From Siderastrea radians (lineage: Eukaryota > Cnidaria > Anthozoa > Scleractinia > Rhizangiidae), in NCBI GenBank assembly GCA_964017195.1, contig OZ024892.1, positions 19,161,389 through 19,225,388 on the forward strand: 64,000 nucleotides of DNA, written 5' to 3'. The notes below the pieces were generated by a model. That model was not told the DNA's origin, made no database searches, and was given only the letters and a program-made list of their open reading frames with translations. Positions 56,802 through 64,000 of this stretch are shown one piece after another. Made by a program: the position numbers and the translations under genes. Each line of letters begins with the position of its first letter. Within the stretch, counting starts at the first letter, position 1.

Positions 56802-57111
56802 TTAAAGATGAAATGTTGACTGAGTCTTGTGTCATATTTTTTTGCCGTCCCGAGCCGTTTAAGGCGACCGGTGGAAAGAGAGAGAGGAGAGAGAACAAGG
56901 CTTGCAGCAAAACAGCCGGCGGCCGCGACCTTGTACAATTCAAGCTAGAACTGACGCCAAACCATCAAAATTCTCACCTCGAAAACACGGGCATCCGATC
57001 GACTAGATATTTCGTCGTCCCTGCGCCAAATTAGAGCTTCATACTTCCAATATTTTCCGAGAAAAGCAATCCTGAAGTCTCAAAAGTAGCTTTCTCAACA
57101 TGATCGGTGCA

Positions 57112-57470
57112 AGATTCCAGACCAAAGGAATTTGAAGAACGCGAGTCCATTCGAATCTACCAATCAGCGCGTCTCGACCGTTGGGCTTTTGAACTGCCAA
57201 GAATCGAGACGCACTGATTGGTAGATTCGAATGGACTCGCGTTCTTCAAATTCCTTTGGTCTGGAATCTTGGTCTGGAATCTATTTTCTATTTCATCCCG
57301 GTGCTGAAGACCGGGATGAAATCATCCCGGGGCGAACACATTTTTGCCCCAAAACATGTAAACACTTAAAGGTAAATGACCAGACACCGAGATGAAAGTC
57401 ATCCCGGGATGAGATCCAAGTCATCCCGGGTTGAAACTCATCCCGGGATGAATTAACTCATGTAAACGGC
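57112..57470. repeat. Long palindrome followed by a CATCCCGGG cluster
   Basis: Arms 57112-57177 and about 57204-57269 are nearly perfect reverse complements (both hold GAACGCGAGTCCATTCGAAT or its complement). After a short direct repeat of TGGTCTGGAATCT come several copies of CATCCCGGG/CCCGGGATGA (about 57295-57450). This probably combines a foldback element with the end of another repeat family. Confidence 0.7.
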
Positions 57471-58090
57471 GCCTTAGCCACATGCCCAAGCCATTACACA
57501 CGTTGTGAGTGACAGTGGGAAGCTTGGGGCCGAATGTTTGTGGTGGATGACCTCGAAACAACGACAACAACAACAACAACAACAATGTCAATCCGTTTAT
57601 TAACGTCATACGTGGTATGGGGTTGCCCCGCATATCCAAGCCAGAGGCTCATGTATAAAACGAATGACGGGAAAAAAAACATGAAATACAAAAGCTTACA
57701 ATGATTAAAACAATACTTTTAGGAATGTTAAATTTAAAAATTAAAATAAAGTGATAATAATAAGAATAAAAAATAAATAAATAAATCCTTAGGGTAAGCA
57801 GTAATAACACTTGCAGCTGGCCTTTAGGTATTTAAAGTCAAATGTTCTCATCTTCGTGCAAAAGTCTCTCAACTTAGACGATGTCCGAAGGTAGCTGATT
57901 CCACAAATGCGACATTTTATAAGTAAACGATTGTGAACGATGGTAGTAACAATTGTGATAGTAGGGTTGAACAAGATTATGACCACTGTTCCTTCAATTA
58001 TAATAAGTCTAATGCTTGAAAGGTGACGTCACATTTGATAAGCGACGAGGACGACTGAGAACGAGGCTGGTAAAATCAGGCCAATGGCTA

Positions 58091-58565
58091 TCAATCGTGA
58101 CTTTGCTTGCGGCGGTGTCCAGCTTTTGGCAAGCTCTGACTTTCTGGACCTGCATACAAGGATTTGGGATATTGCTCCAGCGATTCTTGTAATAATGCTT
58201 TTAACACCGTGAGAGCTTGGTGTTGCCTTTGAATCACTGGACCAAGATAAAAAACTTTAACAACTTTTTGAAAACTGATACTTGAAAAACTTGACTTGCT
58301 TGCCACAACTGAAAAACCACTGAAAAACTAAACAAATGAAAAACTAAAAAAAAAATAAAAACTAAAAAAACTGAAAAACTAAAAAAAAATAAAAACTAAA
58401 AAAACTAAAAAAACTGAAAAACTAAATTAAGTGATTTGCTTTTTGTTTGTTTTGCGATGTCGTGTACTTTGTCGTGAACGGTCAGAACTTTCTAGAAATT
58501 AGCACTTACAAATATGGATGGCAAGATCTAGAACCGCTTCTATTTTATACGCGTTTCTAGAAAGT
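58091..58565 (-). other. Small ORF (71 aa) with heat-shock-type promoter motifs
   Basis: On the minus strand, a TATA-like TATAAAATA (58549-58541) is preceded by an HSE-like TTCtaGAA (58555-58562). It is followed by a perfect three-unit heat-shock element GAActTTCtaGAA (58485-58497 on the plus strand). About 180 bases further, beyond an A-rich leader, ATG at 58306 opens a 71-codon ORF (MASKSSFSSISFQKV...) ending at 58091. The peptide has no domain I recognise. The promoter motifs are real as strings, but a stress-induced gene is only an inference. Confidence 0.35.
58310..58430 (-). repeat. A-rich AACTGAAAAACTAAAA repeats
   Basis: Short degenerate units of GAAAAACTAAA and AATAAAAACTAAAA run for about 120 bases. 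On the minus strand they would form a T-rich leader in front of the small ORF at 58306. It is simple-sequence expansion. Confidence 0.75.
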
Positions 58566-60254
58566 ACTAGCTAAGAGAGAAACCTTAAGGTTAAAACATT
58601 ACTTGAGTAAAGCGATTTCTCTAAGATAAAAACAAGCGTAAAAGGCGATATTTGGTAATAATGAAATATAATTGAATTGTAAACAAAAAACGAAACTCTA
58701 AAACTTTCTTGCGGTAGCTACATGGGAGCTTCTCCGTATGAGCGAAATCAATAAGCCAATATCTTGTCATATCTTTCCAATGGTACGTTAATTTCTGTCT
58801 TTCGTTGGAACTGTTTTGTAGCACATCTACAGAATGTTGAGCTATTGTTGAGGTTATCGAAAAAGGGTCGGTTTTGTTTTACGTTTTAAAAGTGTAACTA
58901 TTCAAAAGGGTGTTGAGGTACGCCTAATTTTGTTGCCGTGATGTAACGTGTGCGCATTACATACGCTCAATTTTTTTCTTGGAAACGGAGATTGTCCCTC
59001 TCTGTCATAGAACACTCTTCACCAACCACCCTAATAAGCGGTCTGCATGCATGCAGACCTGAAATGTATGAAATGAGCGTAAATTTATGTGGCCTTAAAT
59101 AAGATATAATAATATTATGGATGCAACTCATCGTGTGGTTGTTGTGGTCTTGTGTGTCAATTTCGTCACGGCTAATTGAGGTTTTGCGTGACTAGTTAAG
59201 GCATGTAGCAAAGTTCTTCCCTTTTTTTGGTAAATACGTGTGGCGTCAAATTACGTCCTAAATTTTGGCCTTAAATCTTAAGTTAGCACTGGCGTTTATT
59301 TTTACTGTGGTCTCATAACTTTCATTACATTTTTGTACATTTGTAGCACGTATTTTTGAGAAAATTCGGCCAGAAACCGCTCTATATTTGTCGCCTTAGA
59401 AAATCTGTTCCGCGTGACAAACCTTATCGTAGAAAATATCACGACACTTTTAAAAGGTTTTTGCGTGACTTGCATAATACTGCACGTCTTGTTATTAGTG
59501 ACGTCATGCATGACCCGTATCCAGACAAATCTATTCTATATTACATACTAGCAATAGTTGCCACTACAGCTGCCCCCGCTTTTCTATAATTTTATTACTA
59601 ATAGCAAGGTAAAATAAGCACAAACAAATAACAAATTATATTGCTGTAAGAACGCAACAAGGCAACAATTAAAGTTTGTTGAAGGAGTTTGCCCAGGGAA
59701 TGTCAACTACACTGGACTTGACTATTTGTGTTTCACGCTTTGTATTTAGTGTATCCATTGCTCGTTCACTTCCCTTCAGTTTAAGAAATACAAATACAAA
59801 TAATATAATAAAGAACATGCACAGCTAGCTGAAAATGTATTTTTAAAACGTACAGAAACGCAACAATATAATTACTTAACCCACTGACTCGCGAGTATCG
59901 CATAAAATTAGTTTTGTCTACTCAAGTGAATTTAAATCATCCTATGGTTACGTATTAAGTATTGGGCAGAAAACAGCCATGAAAATGAAAATTGCTGAAA
60001 TTTCCCATTCTCACAGGTTGTTGTATATCAAATTTCAACTCGTTTATGCAAATTAGTCCGTGTTTACAAAACGTTGCGTTACTTTTTAAATCCCACCATC
60101 ACTTATGTAAAATGGACAGAATAATCGACAAAAAAGGTTTTCCAGCCAAGAATTTTATTCAAATAAACAATAAATTTGCTTTTAGTAGCGAAAAACTCTA
60201 GATTTTTTTGTGTTCATGGACACACGCATGTAACTCTTACAGACGTGACCTTAA

Positions 60255-61080
60255 TCCCGACGTGTTCAATCGATAAAATCGATAATCGATAAGATTCGAT
60301 GAAAATCGATAAAAATTAATTAACTGTATCGGAAATCGATAAAAGGATACGTTGTGAGTAAACAATAATTATAGATTTTTCAATTATTCTTATCGATTTT
60401 TATCAAACTTATTGATTTTATCGGCGCAATATTTTTCCATGTGTTTTAGGTAGGGAAACATCAGAAATGATGGACTTACTTAGAAACTACTACTTCCATA
60501 AACGATTCTAGAACAATTTTACTGCGTTGACTGGTAACGTTTGCAAACCAACAGACCTGTAAAAAGTTTAAAATGAGTCAGTAGGGAAACGTAACATAAC
60601 AACTGATGATGCTTGCTTAGAAACTGGTCACACTAAACACCGTAAAGACGTTGTAGGATGATAGTGGCTGCAAGTTCAAGTAGTGAGGCTAGTTTCAATG
60701 CTCAACTTAGTCTCCCGTAGACAGTTTGTCAGCAAACCCTTGCTCCTGCATAAATCATATTGCAAAGCATAGTAAAAATCATTCTATAAATATGCAAAAC
60801 AAAGTAGATGACCAACAGCTGCCCATAATAACTGATATAAATGTGAGAGAAAGTCACCATTCAAAAATGAAGCTGTTTTGTTGTATTTTACCGGGGTGAA
60901 AAATGCACGGTCCTCGAAGACGATAAAATCGATACCATTAAAAACCAGGATCAGTTGTGAGCATCGATTTGTATCGATTGAGGGATAAAATCGAAAACGT
61001 TTAATTAAGAATTATCGATTGTTATCGATTTATCGAACGGTGTTCCGATATCGGTTTTTATCAATTGAACACGTCGGGCT
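60255..61080. mobile_element. TIR element with TTAA at both sides and ATCGATAA-rich ends
   Basis: The left CCCGACGTGTTCAATCGATA and the reverse complement of the right end (CCCGACGTGTTCAATTGATA) match. TTAA lies one base outside the left CCC (60251-60254) and two bases outside the right one (61081-61084). The subterminal zones are packed with ATCGATAA/TTATCGAT motifs. CCC termini near TTAA suggest a piggyBac-like MITE with slightly eroded borders. Confidence 0.7.
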
Positions 61081-61286
61081 TTAATAGTGCAGTTAGTGGT
61101 GACCGGTTGATCAAAATTGGAGCCGCTTTGCGCACAAAATTGCAAAAATCATAGAAATCTGGATCAAATGATCACTTAAACAATTTTTGAAAGGCAAATC
61201 AGCATTTAAAACAAAATTTACCGTTCTGTAACGTTTACCCAAGTCTTGTAAAATCTATTTGACGTCCACAGTTCGCTTAGTTTAGC

Positions 61287-61826
61287 TTGTGTAAATATTG
61301 CGGTTTCCCGACAGCACCTTGCGCGCCTCGCCTTTGTTCAAGTCGAGATTTCATCTGGTACACAACAATTTCCCATGATTACGCGGAGACTTCAATTTTG
61401 CCTCCTCTGGTTTTCCCTGCGGGGGCAATAATACGCGATGAGAGAATTGTTGTCCACCCATTACGGGAAAACGGCAAAGTTACAAAAGCCAAAATCATAC
61501 CATTTCTATACTTTCCTCACAAGGATGTGCCCAATTGGGTTTTAAATCGAAAAGATCCTCTTTGGAGAATTTGCAGAAAAGTCGCACTTATCTCTCAGCA
61601 AGCGAACTGTTCATGTGTGACTAATTTCAACCGCTTATGCAAATTTGTGTCGGTTTTCAAAACATCGTGTTGCAGACTTTCTCCAAGTCGACTTCTTCGA
61701 TTGATATTAATTTGCCCTGTGTTTTGTAAGGAGCGCGTTAAGTGCCATCCAAAGTTACACTTTTATTTTCAATTTTCCCACCTTTTTTCGCGACTTCTTT
61801 CGCGACTTTTTTCGCGACTTTTTTGA
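61287..61826 (+). other. Unrecognised 179-codon ORF
   Basis: One of the longest open frames in the window, but its last ~60 codons run into a repeat (TCGCGACTTTTTTCGCGAC) and low-complexity leucine/phenylalanine. It has no recognised domain. A segment near 61608-61675 has a diverged direct copy at 60017-60084, which points to repeat origin. I do not call it a gene. Confidence 0.2.
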
Positions 61827-63088
61827 CGATCTTGTTTGCGGGCCCAAAGAGAGGGTACTGGGCTGAAAGAAAGGAGGCAAATTATCTTGTTATCAACTTT
61901 CAATTGTCCCCTTCTTTAAGAATGTATTAGTCTATCCAAGTCTTCGTTCCTCTGCGAAAAAGTTAACAAATTAATAAATTACTTAATAACCTGGCTATCT
62001 GAATTGTTAATACTGAGATGCTATCCTCTTTCTGAATACTTTCATTTCAATCACGATCAGACCAAATATATATTTTTAATCCGCGCGTTTTGATTTATCT
62101 GTGGCAATTGTTGCCCAGTTGAGGTTCTCTAATAGAATCCAGTCACTGATATAATGAAAAACAGAGTTGTTTTATTGTCAGGTTTTAATTCTATTTCCCA
62201 AATCGGCCAAAATCTGTGATAATAACCCGCAGGCAAAGTTGTTAGTGACAAGTGAGCGGATTTGTACTATTTTGTGAGAGGGTACAGGCCAAAAGCTGCT
62301 AGCTCAAATATTCATCAACGAATGACAAGGTAAACGTCGTTCTCTCACATCGTGCTTAAACTCTCTGTGACGACACCACATTATTTTTTTATTCTACAAA
62401 TTCTGACAGTTCATGGAAGCAGGAAATCCAGCGAAATTGTTTGGCGGGTCTACGACAGCGCCGCAGGAAACCGAGCTGATCACGAGAGCTTCCGAAACCA
62501 CAACAAAAACAGACGAACACAAAACATGCTGAAGTAATTTGCAATAGGCATTACGGCCCAGATAAAAATTTGTCACTCTTAGGCCCAGTTCAGACGCCGT
62601 ACCTCTCATGTGCCGTACCAAGTAGTGCGTAGTTTTTTGGCAGTTGTACGGTGTCCAAATTAGTTTTCTTCGACAGATTTCAATTAGGCAAGCCAAAATG
62701 TTAGGGTACGGCAAAGCTTGCCGCTACAACCTAGGAGCGAAAATGTGTTTGGTACGGCACATGAGAGGTACGGTGTCTGAACTGGGCCTAATTGAAACAA
62801 TCTCTTTGGCTTAGAAAATAAACAGCCCCAAATAAAAATATCGCTCGATCAAATCGTCGCGTTGTAAGTGCACTGCTGGTAGATATCGCGGGAGAACGGC
62901 TGCACACAACCGTTACTAATAACTACGACTTTTGGAATCAACTTCGACAACATCTTTGCTCATTTGCACAATCTCTTTGACCCCGCAAACAAGATCGCCA
63001 AAAAAGTCGCGAAAAAAGTCACGAAAAAAGACGCGACTGAGACAGTTGCAAAAATTGAAAATAAAAGTGTACATTTGGATGACACTTA
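61735..63088. mobile_element. Foldback/TIR element with CGCGACTTTTTT arms
   Basis: About 120 bases at 61735-61855 (GTGCCATCCAAAGTTACAC, ...CGCGACTTTTTT...) are matched in inverted orientation at 62965-63088. The outer tip on the right reads TACGGAGCCCTATAAGTG in reverse complement, and the left counterpart is TAAGGAGCGCGTTAAGTG. A smaller MITE (62579-62791) is nested between the arms. Confidence 0.6.
62579..62791. mobile_element. MITE with 40-bp TIRs and TA target site
   Basis: TTAGGCCCAGTTCAGACGCC at the left is matched at the right by its near-complement ending GGGCCTAA. The inverted repeat extends about 40 bases through GTACCTCTCATGTGCCGTACC-like sequence. TA sits directly outside GGCCCAG on both sides. 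There is no coding sequence. Confidence 0.75.
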
Positions 63089-63899
63089 TAGGGCTCCGTA
63101 GTTTTGCGAGTAAAACGAGCGAAGCAAACTTCAATGAGGTCGCGAAGCGACTGAACGAGCGATGAAGTCGCGAGAGGCCTACTAACATGAAAAAAATATA
63201 GGACTTAGGAAAGTCTAATAGTGTTGTTAAGTAGTGAATTGTTCACGGGTACCAGCTAGTAAATATATTAATATATGAATAACAACAGGTGTGCTGACAA
63301 AGGAATAAGCACTTTCATTCCAAAAATGGTTGGAATTAGGAAAAGAAACACTTTCTCCCAGCATGCTCCAGGTGCTGCAAATCTCAGTTTTGATTTTTTT
63401 TACACGCGCTTCTGCCGTCAGATTTTTCATGACCCTACAACTGTTCTCAATTCCAGCAAATAACAGCCTACGTATCATTGAAAACCATTCGGTACTTGGA
63501 TCTGGGCAAAAAGAAATCTGCAACCCGCCAAGATTGAATGGGGGATGTTTTTGAAAGGATTTTCGAACAAAAATTAGTTCCCCTAGACTCTTTATCAGGA
63601 ACGCCCATAGCAGTTTGCACTTTAAGGTGAATACGCGTCCCTCACTCCCTCTAAGTGACTCAACTCAGAGCTCACGTGTGGACAAGTTTTGCGAAATAGT
63701 TGGCGAAAATAAATGCTTCTTTTAACAGCCGCTCAAAAGATTTCCAAAATCAAGGGGAGCAGGGGCTGTCTGCATTAACAAAACAGTTATTTCACGAAAT
63801 TGAGTTGTACAGGAGTTGAACACAGCACCATGCTCCTCGCTGACTATGAGCGACTCGCTATCCACGAAATCTAGTCGCACGTAAGTCAAGAACATGTTA

Positions 63900-64000
63900 C
63901 AGTGGAACCCCGATAAAACCAAAAAGCAAGGGACTGGGAAAATGTGTTCGTTTTATCGGGGTTCTTTTTCATACTGGGCACTATTACTGGGCTGAAAAAT
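63900..64000 (+). mobile_element. Start of a pogo/Tigger-like repeat (cut by the window edge)
   Basis: CAGTGGAACCCCGATAAAAC directly after a TA dinucleotide (63898-63899) matches the general form of pogo/Tigger termini (CAGT-GAACC-). A complementary TTTTATCGGGGTTC lies about 30 bases further in. The rest is outside the window. Confidence 0.5.

Noticed and set aside
59356..59589. Basic 77-codon ORF
   Set aside because: No domain, no splice context and no homology that I recognise. Open frames of this length are common in the AT-rich intergenic part.

Overview
The window looks like nuclear DNA of an invertebrate animal, most likely a cnidarian of the stony-coral type. It has a low gene density, phase-consistent GT-AG introns, motile-cilium and DDB1/CUL4 genes with animal-like sequence, and a heavy mixed load of SINEs, Penelope-like elements and small DNA transposons. 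The animal assignment is strong. The coral assignment is an inference from repeat style and recalled protein similarity, and no search was run.

Two host genes can be supported, arranged head to head. At the left, on the minus strand, lies the first coding exon (2212-2443) of a DCAF5-type WD40 substrate receptor for the CUL4-DDB1 ubiquitin ligase. The rest of that gene runs off the left edge, so 1-2211 is its intron. A 356-base gap (2444-2799), probably a shared promoter, separates it from a plus-strand gene that fills most of the window: DRC7 (CCDC135), a subunit of the nexin-dynein regulatory complex of motile cilia. I could trace DRC7 from ATG (2800) to stop (54140) through 18 coding exons. 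Every junction keeps phase, giving an 818-residue protein, so the gene looks intact.

Almost everything else is mobile DNA in the DRC7 introns. Intron 1 holds MITEs, SINEs and tandem repeats. Intron 3 holds a 2.8-kb EnSpm/CACTA element with terminal inverted repeats and a TAA target duplication, an integrase-like remnant, a hAT-like element and a satellite of about 1.9 kb. Intron 4 holds two Penelope-like 3' ends in a head-to-head inverted pair, and intron 6 a decayed third one. Intron 8 (14 kb) holds a broken THAP-domain coding region, a Mutator-like element, a 3.2-kb hAT-like element inserted in an older repeat, and three TTAA-flanked elements joined end to end and sharing their TTAA sites. 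Intron 11 holds an inverted second copy of the Mutator-like element, a Penelope 3' end and tRNA-derived SINEs. Intron 17 holds a third Mutator-like element that carries a small zinc-finger-like ORF and is flanked by a perfect 9-base duplication.

Downstream of DRC7 (54141-64000) I see no confident host gene. This part holds a decayed LINE reverse transcriptase, several hairpin MITEs, a possible heat-shock promoter in front of a 71-codon ORF (minus strand, near 58.1-58.6 kb), and the start of a pogo/Tigger-like repeat at the right edge. I found no CRISPR, operon-like or prokaryotic defence system. The least ordinary structures are the chain of TTAA elements, the Mutator-like family with 9-base duplications, and the hammerhead-like sequences at Penelope 3' ends.
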